Source: an uncultured bacterium (GTDB lineage Bacteria; Muiribacteriota; Ozemobacteria; Ozemobacterales; Ozemobacteraceae). From it: DNA of 64,000 nt. Each line of letters starts with the position of its first letter. Position 1 is the stretch's first letter. A program made the position numbers and the translations under genes. The notes under the pieces are model-generated. The model saw nothing but the letters and a program-made list of their open reading frames with translations, was not told the origin of the DNA and ran no database searches. Below, one piece after another: positions 28,647 to 36,356 of the stretch. The stretch is from positions 124,001 to 188,000 of the forward strand of contig CALEDQ010000005.1 of the NCBI GenBank assembly GCA_937949615.1. The letters are read 5' to 3'.

Positions 28647-31010
28647 ATGGATCCGGTAAAAGAATTATTTGCGGAACTCAGTTCTCCGGATCCTTCGATC
28701 CGCTTTTCTGTGTTGTCGCGCATCGAGGAAATACCGCTGACAGCTGGTCAGATAGCTGAATTCAGAGGCCTGTTGGCGAGCGAATGTGAGCCCGGCATCA
28801 GATTTCACATGCAGAAGGTGCTCGCCCGCTTCGAGCCTGGTGAGCTGGCGCGTCCTGATCGCAGCGGGATTTCTGAACTGCTGCGCCAGCCTGCCAGAGA
28901 CGAAATTTCGCTGGCTTTGTATCTCGAATCGGTTAAAAGAGGAGATGCACAGACCGTTGCCGATGAACTGAGAAAAGCCGGCTGGGTTAATTTTTCGGCA
29001 CAGTTGTTGCCTTCGGTTCTAAAATTTCTGAAAAAATTCGGCACTTCTGAAGATGTCGATGCGGTTGCCGCTCTGTGCAGTCATAATGACCCCAGAGTCC
29101 TGAGCGCGGCGGTCGAAGCTCTCGAAAAACTCAGCCCGGAACGCCTGCGCGAGCACATTGTGCCATTGCTTCTCAATGCCAATTCAGGCATCAGGTCGCG
29201 GGCGGTCAGAATTCTTTACAGATTCGACCCGAGCGAAGCGTTGCGCCATTTTGAATCGATGCTGTTTTCGAACAGCGACGAAGAAAAGCAGGCGGCTTTA
29301 TTTCATTCGTTTTTTTTCCCGTTCAAGCAGATCGAGTCGCTGATGTTGCGCTATATAAGCGTCGAAACCGATTCTGAGCTGATCAAAAAGGCCGGGCTGG
29401 TTTTTATGGCCAACCCCGACCGGCAGATTCCTCTGCGGCTGCTTGAGGCCCGGCAGGCCTGCGTCGGCGAGAAATACCAGCTCATCGATACAATTCTCAA
29501 AGGGGTCTTACAGTCACTTTTTCAGGCCGGTCTGGTCAATGCTGAGCCGGCACAGATGCTAGAAGTGCTCGAAAGCCACTTCCGGGAAAAGCGAATTCGT
29601 CTGTATATCGAGCGTTTCAGTCTCGGGTTGAAGTCTGGCGATGCCGAAACCCGCCTGAAATCAGCGTTAAAATTGTGTGAACTGATAAGGCACGGTGTCG
29701 AGGAGCCGCGCGCCCTGATTGGTGATTTTCTCAAAAAGGAAACCGATGAAAAAATTGCTGTCAGGGTCAGGCAGTTTCTTGAGTCGGGCCGTCTTGAGCC
29801 TGAAAGCGCCGGCAAGCCTGAATCCGAGGCTGCCCGCAGAACGGAACAGCCGGTTCAGCAGAAGGCATTCATCGATATTCTGCCCGAACAGCGTCACAAG
29901 ATTTATAATACGATCAACCGTGAAAACTACGGTCAGCAGATGGCCGGTATCGTTGGTTTTTTTGCACAACTGCCGGTAGAGGAGCAGATAGCCGTTCTCG
30001 GGGTCATAGAGCGGGCCGGCACCCGCAAGGAAACTGAACTGATGCTGCGCTGCCTCGAAAGTGACAATGCCGATCTGCTGACGGCCGCCATCGATGCTCT
30101 GAGTGTGGTAAACCCCGAAGCGCTGCATCCGCTGCTGCCACAGTTGATCAAACATCGTTTCGATGAGGTCAAGGTTGCGGCAATCAAGGTATTTGCTCTT
30201 TTCGATAAAAAACAGGCAATTTCACTGGTTGAGCAGATGCTGCATTCAATCAGACCGGTGCAGCGGCGTAATGCCATTTTCTGTCTGGCTCATTTCGATT
30301 ATGCGTCTGTGAGTCAGATTCTTCTTGCGGCTCTTAAAAACGAGGGTGACGAAGAGAATCAGCAGCAGATTTTTTCGATACTGCTTTCGAATGCCGACGA
30401 AGAGACCTTTTTTCAGGTTTATGTCGAAGCCAGAAGCGGTCGCTCGACGAGAGTGGAACTTTATGCCAGATTATATGCCGGTCTGGTGGCGAAAATTATC
30501 GCTGTCGATCCGGCAAAGACTGAAGCCGGGTTGTTTGCTGCTGCTGAAGAAAGGCTCGAAGACGAAAAGCGCAGCCAGAACCAGCGGTCGGCCTATCAGC
30601 TTGAAAAAATTCAGAAAATCCGTCAGGAAAGCCAGAAAAAAAGTGAATCTGACCCGGGTCTGATCAGATTTGCTTTGGTAGCTTATGCAACCGGTGCTTT
30701 ACTGACTGCTTTGATCTGGTTTCTTTTTATGGCGCCATCTTCTGCGCCGTCGAAAACGACAAAACCGGTCAAAAAGGCTGCGACTCAGCCGCGCAGCACA
30801 ACCCGTACGGTTAAAGGCATTGTTTCAGGTGTTGATACGGCGCACAGACAGGTTGATATTGCAGACCCGGCCGAGCAGAAGACCTATCGTGTGCTTTTTC
30901 CAGAAAAAACGGGTGCTTTGCCGGCGATTGGCAACGGCTTTCACGGGCAGCTGAAAATTACCGGCGAGCGTGGCGGAATCGTGACTGGCGAGTTACTGAC
31001 CGCTTTTTAA
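28647..31010 (+). CDS. HEAT-repeat protein with a C-terminal membrane helix
   Basis: The 787-residue protein is mostly HEAT/Armadillo-type helical pairs (VDAVAALCSHNDPRVLSAAV, AIDALSVVNPEALHPLLPQL, VAAIKVFALFDKKQAISLV). A single transmembrane helix lies at about 672-695 (FALVAYATGALLTALIWFLF) and a small beta domain at about 720-787 (VKGIVSGVDTAHRQVDIA). Thus a large cytoplasmic repeat scaffold is tethered to the membrane with the C-terminus outside. It starts 12 bases after the secreted protein gene. HEAT scaffolds organise protein complexes; the partner is unknown, but the neighbours suggest an envelope machine. Confidence 0.85.
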   Translation: MDPVKELFAELSSPDPSIRFSVLSRIEEIPLTAGQIAEFRGLLASECEPGIRFHMQKVLARFEPGELARPDRSGISELLRQPARDEISLALYLESVKRGDAQTVADELRKAGWVNFSAQLLPSVLKFLKKFGTSEDVDAVAALCSHNDPRVLSAAVEALEKLSPERLREHIVPLLLNANSGIRSRAVRILYRFDPSEALRHFESMLFSNSDEEKQAALFHSFFFPFKQIESLMLRYISVETDSELIKKAGLVFMANPDRQIPLRLLEARQACVGEKYQLIDTILKGVLQSLFQAGLVNAEPAQMLEVLESHFREKRIRLYIERFSLGLKSGDAETRLKSALKLCELIRHGVEEPRALIGDFLKKETDEKIAVRVRQFLESGRLEPESAGKPESEAARRTEQPVQQKAFIDILPEQRHKIYNTINRENYGQQMAGIVGFFAQLPVEEQIAVLGVIERAGTRKETELMLRCLESDNADLLTAAIDALSVVNPEALHPLLPQLIKHRFDEVKVAAIKVFALFDKKQAISLVEQMLHSIRPVQRRNAIFCLAHFDYASVSQILLAALKNEGDEENQQQIFSILLSNADEETFFQVYVEARSGRSTRVELYARLYAGLVAKIIAVDPAKTEAGLFAAAEERLEDEKRSQNQRSAYQLEKIQKIRQESQKKSESDPGLIRFALVAYATGALLTALIWFLFMAPSSAPSKTTKPVKKAATQPRSTTRTVKGIVSGVDTAHRQVDIADPAEQKTYRVLFPEKTGALPAIGNGFHGQLKITGERGGIVTGELLTAF

Positions 31011-31048
31011 CAATTGACATCGAAGTTGAGAAACATTAACATCAGGGC

Positions 31049-31399
31049 ATGAGCAATTTCACAATTACCACAGCAAATATCAATGGTGTGTTCATTATCA
31101 GGCCCTGCGGCTATGTTGATGAACACGGCGGCGCGGCGATTTTTGCCACTGTGCAGAAGGCCTTGCCCGAAGGACACCAGAAATTTATTCTCAACCTGGC
31201 AGGCTCGCCGGTAATCAATTCGCAGGGTATCGCGCAGATTATCGAGCTGGCTGAGATCATTGTCGACGAAAAGAATGGTGAACTGGCTTTTACCGGTCTC
31301 AGCGAGCTTGCCGGCGGGGTTTTTAAAATGGTCGGTCTGTTGCAGATGGGCAACGCCTACCCATCTGAGCAGCAGGCGATCGAGGCTTTGGGCACCTGA
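31049..31399 (+). CDS. STAS-domain protein (anti-sigma factor antagonist-like)
   Basis: The 116-residue protein is a single STAS domain: IRPCGYVDEHGGAAIF at the first strand and helix and KFILNLAGSPVINSQGIAQI at the conserved loop. In SpoIIAA-type antagonists this loop reads D-S-S-G with the second Ser phosphorylated; here it is N57-S58-Q59-G60, so the usual phosphosite is Gln. It may be constitutively active or act as a structural partner. It closes the HEAT/TPR gene run, 38 bases after the HEAT gene, and precedes the flagellin gene. Confidence 0.85.
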   Translation: MSNFTITTANINGVFIIRPCGYVDEHGGAAIFATVQKALPEGHQKFILNLAGSPVINSQGIAQIIELAEIIVDEKNGELAFTGLSELAGGVFKMVGLLQMGNAYPSEQQAIEALGT

Positions 31400-31408
31400 G
31401 GCCTGTAC

Positions 31409-31442
31409 CGATAAACACTGGACTAACTTGGATAAATAAGAT
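31409..31442. repeat. Degenerate copy of the 10-bp-period intergenic repeat
   Basis: The sequence between the STAS and flagellin genes contains GATAAACACTGGACTAACTT and then GGATAAATAAG, matching the gataaacacgg/attaacac unit pattern of the element at 10345-10556. Confidence 0.5.
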
Positions 31443-31490
31443 ATATTTATAGTGCGGTAAAAAAGAAGATAGACAAGGAGGTCTATAGCC

Positions 31491-32279
31491 GTGGTTAGCA
31501 GAACGAATCCAGACAGGGTACACAGAGACCTGCTGCGCACTGAAGAAACTCGTCAGAAGACGCTTGAGCGTGTCGCAGGGGGGAAAAGAATCAACCGGGC
31601 CAGCGATGATCCAGCGGGCCTTGCTATGGTCATGGCTTTCGAGTCACAGACCCGTGGTCTGATTCAGCAGATCGGCAGTCGTCAGGATGAAATTTCGATG
31701 CTGCAGACTGCTGACGGTGCGCTCAGCTCAATGAACGAAATGATCCAGCGCATCAATGAACTCGCGGTTCAGGCTTCGAATGGCACATTGACCGATGCCG
31801 ATCGTGGTAACATTCAGCTCGAAATCAATCAGCTGACCTCTCAGATCAATCAGACTGCCAATGGCACCACCTATAACGACAAAAAGCTGCTCGATGGTTC
31901 GCTTCAGGTTACTTTGCAGAGTGGCGAAACCTTCACTCAGCCAGCGGTTACCACCGAATCTCTGGGGCTGAACGGTGTTTCCGTCAATTCTCTTCAGAGC
32001 GCCGGCCAGGCGATCGGTCAGTCGGCTCAGGCTCTGGCAACGTTGAACACTCAGCGTGGCTCGCTTGGCGCCGCCGTTAACGGTATCGAAAGTCAGGTTG
32101 CCGGCCTGCAGAATGAGCTTGTCAACGTGACCGCCGCCCAGTCAAGAATAGAAGATGTCGATGTGGCCGCCGAAATCATCAATATGAGTCTTAACGAACT
32201 GCAGTCGAAGTTTGCTCTGCAGACTTTTAAAATTCAGGATGAAAACCGTCTGAATATTCTCAATCTGCTTGGCGAGTAA
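31491..32279 (+). CDS. Flagellin-like protein, short form
   Basis: The 262-residue protein starts with GTG after AAGGAGGT. It has the conserved flagellin N-terminal (ASDDPAGLAMVMAFESQTRG, LQTADGALSSMNEMIQRINE) and C-terminal (AAQSRIEDVDVAAEIINMS, QTFKIQDENRLNILNLL) coiled-coil D0/D1 regions, with only about 60 residues between them, so there is no large variable domain. The first 20 residues (NPDRVHRDLLRTEETRQK) diverge from the usual flagellin start. No other flagellar gene is in the window. It could be filament subunit or a filament-like surface protein. Confidence 0.88.
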   Translation: MVSRTNPDRVHRDLLRTEETRQKTLERVAGGKRINRASDDPAGLAMVMAFESQTRGLIQQIGSRQDEISMLQTADGALSSMNEMIQRINELAVQASNGTLTDADRGNIQLEINQLTSQINQTANGTTYNDKKLLDGSLQVTLQSGETFTQPAVTTESLGLNGVSVNSLQSAGQAIGQSAQALATLNTQRGSLGAAVNGIESQVAGLQNELVNVTAAQSRIEDVDVAAEIINMSLNELQSKFALQTFKIQDENRLNILNLLGE

Positions 32280-32338
32280 CAGAGATACCATTGAGAGACG
32301 CGAGAGATACGTGACGGCAGCAGCAAAATAGCCAATAC

Positions 32339-32380
32339 AAAAGGGGCTGTCTCATAGAAATATGAAACAGCCCTTTTTTT
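32339..32380 (+). terminator. Terminator after the flagellin gene
   Basis: GGGCTGT-C-TCATA-GAAA-TATGA-A-ACAGCCC forms a 12-bp stem with one mismatch and is followed by seven T. Confidence 0.88.
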
Positions 32381-32560
32381 ATTGCCGCCGGCCGTGTGCA
32401 TCAGTCATAAGGCATTGCTTTTCAGGGTAATCTTAACGCCCCCTGTCTTTTGCAACTCTTTCAGTACGGGGCAAATCGCCCGCCAGTGTCAATAAATCTG
32501 CGCAATAATGGTTGTGAATAAAATCACACGCATTATTGAAAATGATTTTCGATCAGTTTT

Positions 32561-33034
32561 TCAGAACTCAACCGGGTCAACCAGAGTTTTGGGCGCCGGC
32601 GGTGCAGCAATGGCAGTTTTGAGCCGTTCGACGGTTATGTCGGTGCCCATGCCGAGAAACTTGCCGTTTTCGTCGACCGGCCAGCTGCCCTGAACGCCGT
32701 TAACGACTTCGAAGTGACTTTCGACTTTTTTGAGAAACAGCAGATACTGACTGCCTTCTTTGAACTCGGGCGCGTCTTCGATACCACGGTAATTTTTGAT
32801 TTTGAGACTGTCGCCGCTTTTGCCTTCGCCCTTGAATACTTCACCTGCTTCAAGCAGGCAGGCGAGAACTTCGGGGCCTTCTGGGATCTTTCCGGCAGAT
32901 TTGATGCCTTTGATCGTGCCTTTGACAATCAGATCAGCACCCTGTGCCAGGTCTTCCAGGGTCAGGGTTTCGATCATGGCGTGTCCTCCAATGGTTAGCA
33001 GCAGCATCAGCAGAGTAATAATCGCTCTTTTCAT
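32561..33034 (-). CDS. Small secreted protein of unknown function
   Basis: The ATG at 33034 has GGAGGAG upstream and gives a signal peptide (IITLLMLLLTIGGHA). The 157-residue product has a compact beta-rich region beginning with LEDLAQGADLIVKGTIKGIK and ending in a conserved-looking SQYLLFLKK segment. Such proteins resemble an uncharacterised secreted family with a DLIVKG motif. It stands alone, divergent from the pseudopilin operon at 33150. Confidence 0.7.
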   Translation of the reverse strand: MKRAIITLLMLLLTIGGHAMIETLTLEDLAQGADLIVKGTIKGIKSAGKIPEGPEVLACLLEAGEVFKGEGKSGDSLKIKNYRGIEDAPEFKEGSQYLLFLKKVESHFEVVNGVQGSWPVDENGKFLGMGTDITVERLKTAIAAPPAPKTLVDPVEF

Positions 33035-33114
33035 TTTTCTCCTCCGTCGCCCGCAAATTGTCACAGATAAATTGTAGCAGTTTTTCTGCCGGTCGGTAAA
33101 GTTTTGCAAACACG

Positions 33115-33143
33115 TTGACAAGCTGAGCCCGGGTTGAGATTAT
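33115..33143 (+). promoter_or_regulatory. Promoter of the second pseudopilin operon, with start codon at the predicted transcription start
   Basis: TTGACA (33115-33120) is followed after exactly 17 bases by GATTAT (33138-33143), with TG one base before the -10. Six bases later is the ATG at 33150, where transcription should start, suggesting a leaderless message; no Shine-Dalgarno is present. Confidence 0.6.
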
Positions 33144-33149
33144 TTTATT

Positions 33150-35258
33150 ATGCCCGCCAGTCAGATTATTTTACCTATACTTCGCCGCCCACGCGGTTTT
33201 GCCATAATGATCGCCCTGATCATCGGCACCGTGCTGCTCATTCTCGCAGTGTCGCTGTACTCATTTGTCGGGCACCAGCACAGTGGCATGCAGACAATCG
33301 TCAATGGCGAAGTCGCGCATTTTCTTGCTGAGGCGGGTATCAACAGCAGTATCGGCTCGGTGCGCGCCGCCATTGCCCGCAATCTCGAAGGCGGTGCCGG
33401 GAAAAAGCTCTCGGAGCTGCTGCTTAAACCGGGTGAGTTCAGCGATATCTGCATCAATGATCTGCTCGATCCGGTCTGGAACCGTGACCTTGAAGCGTTT
33501 GCCCGCGAGGTAGACAAGGATGCTTCGATTCGCGTCGATGTCTGGCTGCGTGATTTTGCCCCGACCGAAACCGAGGCTTCGACCTGGGCCGATCCGGTTG
33601 CGCGGCAGGGCTTCCTGGTAATCGAAGCGGTCGGCAGTTACAAAAGTTCACAGCGGCGCATTGCCGTTAAGCGCCAGGTCAAGGTGGCGAGTATCGCTCC
33701 CGGGCCGCTGGGCAAGTTTTCACTTTATGTCGGTGACGCGGCCCGCCGTAACGAAGACGCTTTCAACCTGATCCGCAATGATTATCGCGGCATGATCACT
33801 GACGGGCCGCGGCCACTGATCGTTTACAATCACGCCACCACCGATGCCCCGCTTGAACCGGGCAATATTGCTGACATTCTTAAAGAAGAAAAAATGCCCG
33901 ACTGCTGGCAGCGGCGCGGCTGGGTCTGGCTTGGCGGCCGGCGTGTCAGGCTGAATCTCTGTTCGGGTGCCGGTGACCTGGGCGAAATTTTTCATTTTTA
34001 TGACGTCAGCAACCCGAATGTTTTTTCGCCGATAAAATTTGCAACGCCGCAGTCTTCACTGCCACCAGCTTTCTCCGGCCCTTTGAGTCTGCCCTGGGAT
34101 AAAAGCAACGAATCGATCCGCCAGGTGAGCTACAGTTTTGGGCACAGTTTTGTGCTCGATGGCTTTCATGACCGCAGCAGCCGCCGCGAAACCGAAGCAA
34201 TGTACGAAGGCAACATTCTGTCTTCGGGCGAAAAGAACCATTACAGCTCGAAGTCTTCGATTCTGCACCTGTTTGGCGATGCCCGCAAAGGTTTTCAGTC
34301 GCGTACGCGCGTCTTCGGGCAGGTCAATGCTGCCTTCATCAGGTTTGCCAACCTTGAGGTGAAGCCCGAAGAATCTGACGCGGCAGCTTTGTTTGCCGCT
34401 GCGAATCCGCCGCCTCTATATCTGCTGAAGTCGGTATCTGAAGACGCTTACAGCAGTTCGGTCGATATTTTTGAAGTTGGCCGGCGCAGTGTCGGTGGCC
34501 CGCTTCTCAAGGCCGGCATGCTCTTTAAATCTTATAACGAATACGCTCAGCTGATGAGTCGGGTCGTCGAAATGCCCTACATGGAATCATACAACAGCAT
34601 GCAGGATGTTTATGACGCCAGGGTCGGGCGCACTTTTCCGTCGTCGGCTGGCGTTTTTGCCGGCGCAACTGATAGTCAGGTCACTTTGCAGCGCAATGGC
34701 CATGTGTTCTATAAGGGCCAGCCGTCTGCAGAATCTGTTGCTCAGCTCCTTGCCGGAAGAGTTCAGATAGAGGTCGATACGCTCAGCGAATTCTGGGAAA
34801 GATTTCTTAACGAGCAGGGCGAACTCGAGTTGAATGCGATAGTCAGAATCAGAAACCCGCGCGGTCTCGATATGCAGATTCCGGCCGCCGGGCGCCCGCA
34901 GCCGATGATTGTGCGCGGTGGTGGCATGATAATCCTTGATTCAGGCAATCTGGTGCTGCGCGGGGTGACCTGTGCCGATGCTGATCAGATGCTGACGATT
35001 GTGCTTGGTGGCAGCGGCTCGGTATCTTTTGCGTCAACCCAGCCGAACCATGTTAATCTGATCGCTCCTGGTGCCGAGCTGGCTTATGGTTCGAAGTTCG
35101 ACCTGTTCGGCACTCTCTGTGTCGGCTCTATCTATGCTGACCACCGGTTTCAAGGCGGAATTGCGCGTTTCAGACCCGGGCAGGACCCGACTACGGCTGG
35201 CTACGATCGCTATTACCGGGTATTCGTCGACCCGAAGGACTCATACTGGAATGAATAG
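33150..35258 (+). CDS. Large PilX-like pilus assembly protein
   Basis: The 702-residue protein begins with a basic leader and RRPRGFAIMIALIIGTVLLI, a prepilin-type helix lacking Glu +5, followed by a helical stretch (EVAHFLAEAGINSSIGSVRA), as in PilX/GspK-like proteins. The remaining 600 residues are beta-rich and include a right-handed repeat region near 570-680 (GGGMIILDSGNLVLRGV). It overlaps the PilV-like gene by eight bases. It is far longer than typical PilX, so it may form a large tip structure. Confidence 0.8.
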   Translation: MPASQIILPILRRPRGFAIMIALIIGTVLLILAVSLYSFVGHQHSGMQTIVNGEVAHFLAEAGINSSIGSVRAAIARNLEGGAGKKLSELLLKPGEFSDICINDLLDPVWNRDLEAFAREVDKDASIRVDVWLRDFAPTETEASTWADPVARQGFLVIEAVGSYKSSQRRIAVKRQVKVASIAPGPLGKFSLYVGDAARRNEDAFNLIRNDYRGMITDGPRPLIVYNHATTDAPLEPGNIADILKEEKMPDCWQRRGWVWLGGRRVRLNLCSGAGDLGEIFHFYDVSNPNVFSPIKFATPQSSLPPAFSGPLSLPWDKSNESIRQVSYSFGHSFVLDGFHDRSSRRETEAMYEGNILSSGEKNHYSSKSSILHLFGDARKGFQSRTRVFGQVNAAFIRFANLEVKPEESDAAALFAAANPPPLYLLKSVSEDAYSSSVDIFEVGRRSVGGPLLKAGMLFKSYNEYAQLMSRVVEMPYMESYNSMQDVYDARVGRTFPSSAGVFAGATDSQVTLQRNGHVFYKGQPSAESVAQLLAGRVQIEVDTLSEFWERFLNEQGELELNAIVRIRNPRGLDMQIPAAGRPQPMIVRGGGMIILDSGNLVLRGVTCADADQMLTIVLGGSGSVSFASTQPNHVNLIAPGAELAYGSKFDLFGTLCVGSIYADHRFQGGIARFRPGQDPTTAGYDRYYRVFVDPKDSYWNE

Positions 35259-35697
35259 AAAAGAAGGCCGCAGCGGGCTGTCGCTGATTGAAATCGTTCT
35301 GTCGATGGGCATTCTGTCGCTGATCATGCTGCCCGTCTTTATGACTTTTTCTTCCGGCAACGTCAATATTCAGGTCACCGAATCTGAGTTCAGAGCTCAT
35401 ACTGCGGCCCTTGAGCTGATGGAACAGATTGTTTCTCTGCCCTTCGACCTCATAAAACCCGGAAGCTATGATTCTGCGCAGGTAGTTGACGGGGCACAGT
35501 TCGCCAACAGCCCGGTGCTCTTCAAAATTACTCCAGCCGATGATCTGAAGCCGTCTCTGAAAATTGAAGAGATCAAGCGCGATAACAAGGTGGTTTTCAA
35601 GAAAATTACGGTAAAAATAGGGTTCCCGTCGGCCCGGGCGGCTGACAAGACCCGTGAATTCACTTTAAAAACACTGGTGGCCAATGAAAGTCGATAA
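35251..35697 (+). CDS. PilV-like prepilin
   Basis: The 148-residue protein starts at the ATG at 35251, inside the end of the PilX-like gene. The leader RKEGRSG is followed by LSLIEIVLSMGILSLIML: Gly -1, Glu +5. The short globular part (VTESEFRAHTAALELMEQI) matches PilV/GspI-type minor pseudopilins. It overlaps the PilW-like gene by 14 bases. Confidence 0.85.
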   Translation: MNRKEGRSGLSLIEIVLSMGILSLIMLPVFMTFSSGNVNIQVTESEFRAHTAALELMEQIVSLPFDLIKPGSYDSAQVVDGAQFANSPVLFKITPADDLKPSLKIEEIKRDNKVVFKKITVKIGFPSARAADKTREFTLKTLVANESR

Positions 35698-36262
35698 TAA
35701 AAAGCGGCGTGGTTTCACCCTTACCGAGATCCTGGTGGTCTGCGGGGTTTCAGCCATTTTTCTTGGCACTGCCATCATGCTGTTCACTAATTTCCGACAG
35801 GGGTATTCACGCAGCGAAAATGTCGCGGTATTGATGCAGGAAAGCGCACTGTTCATCGCCAGATTGCGCACTGATTTGAATAACGCCGTGCTCAGCGGCC
35901 CGGGCGGCGGAAGTATTGAGCAGCAGCTGCAGGCTTTTCCCGACCATCTGACTTTTAACATTTACAGTAGCCGGCAAGGTCGTATTTTGCCGGTAGTCTA
36001 CAGTTATACACGCGGGAAAGACGGCGGAAGTCTGACCAGGCGTGAGGCTGATGAGGCTGAAAAGGTGCTGATAAAGGAACATGTGGCGTCTCTGGCATGG
36101 CAGATGCAGCTTGAGCATTTTGCTGCTGGCGGCTCAGGAACATTTCGCATCAGTCTGGGCATCGATCTGCAGCTGAAGACCTCTTCGGGCAAGGAAAAGC
36201 CTTTCGCTATAAAAACTTCGCTGTTTCCGGCGCGGTTGAACCGGCAGCTCAACAATCCCTGA
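35684..36262 (+). CDS. PilW-like prepilin
   Basis: The leader VDNKKRRG precedes FTLTEILVVCGVSAIFLG (Gly -1, Glu +5), and the body (LMQESALFIARLRTDLNNAV) is the helix typical of PilW/GspJ-like minor pseudopilins. It overlaps the PilV-like gene by 14 bases and ends this pseudopilin operon; the next gene has its own -10 box. Confidence 0.85.
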   Translation: MKVDNKKRRGFTLTEILVVCGVSAIFLGTAIMLFTNFRQGYSRSENVAVLMQESALFIARLRTDLNNAVLSGPGGGSIEQQLQAFPDHLTFNIYSSRQGRILPVVYSYTRGKDGGSLTRREADEAEKVLIKEHVASLAWQMQLEHFAAGGSGTFRISLGIDLQLKTSSGKEKPFAIKTSLFPARLNRQLNNP

Positions 36263-36318
36263 ATTTTTCCCTGAATTCGTGCAGCTATTTTTTTGCAACG
36301 AATTGTCAAAAAAACTCG

Positions 36319-36324
36319 TATAAT
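36319..36324 (+). promoter_or_regulatory. Candidate -10 box before the HEMTH protease gene
   Basis: A perfect TATAAT lies 33 bases before the ATG at 36357, with transcription expected near 36331. The best upstream hexamer, TTGCAA at 36293, is 20 bases away, longer than normal, so the call is tentative. Confidence 0.4.
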
Positions 36325-36356
36325 TAGATGGAACATATGTACGGCGGGAGGCTATT

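Noticed and set aside
31408..31414. CCGATAA resembling a sigma-28 -10 before the flagellin gene
   Set aside because: No TAAA-type -35 about 15 bases upstream, and the bases belong to the 10-bp repeat element.
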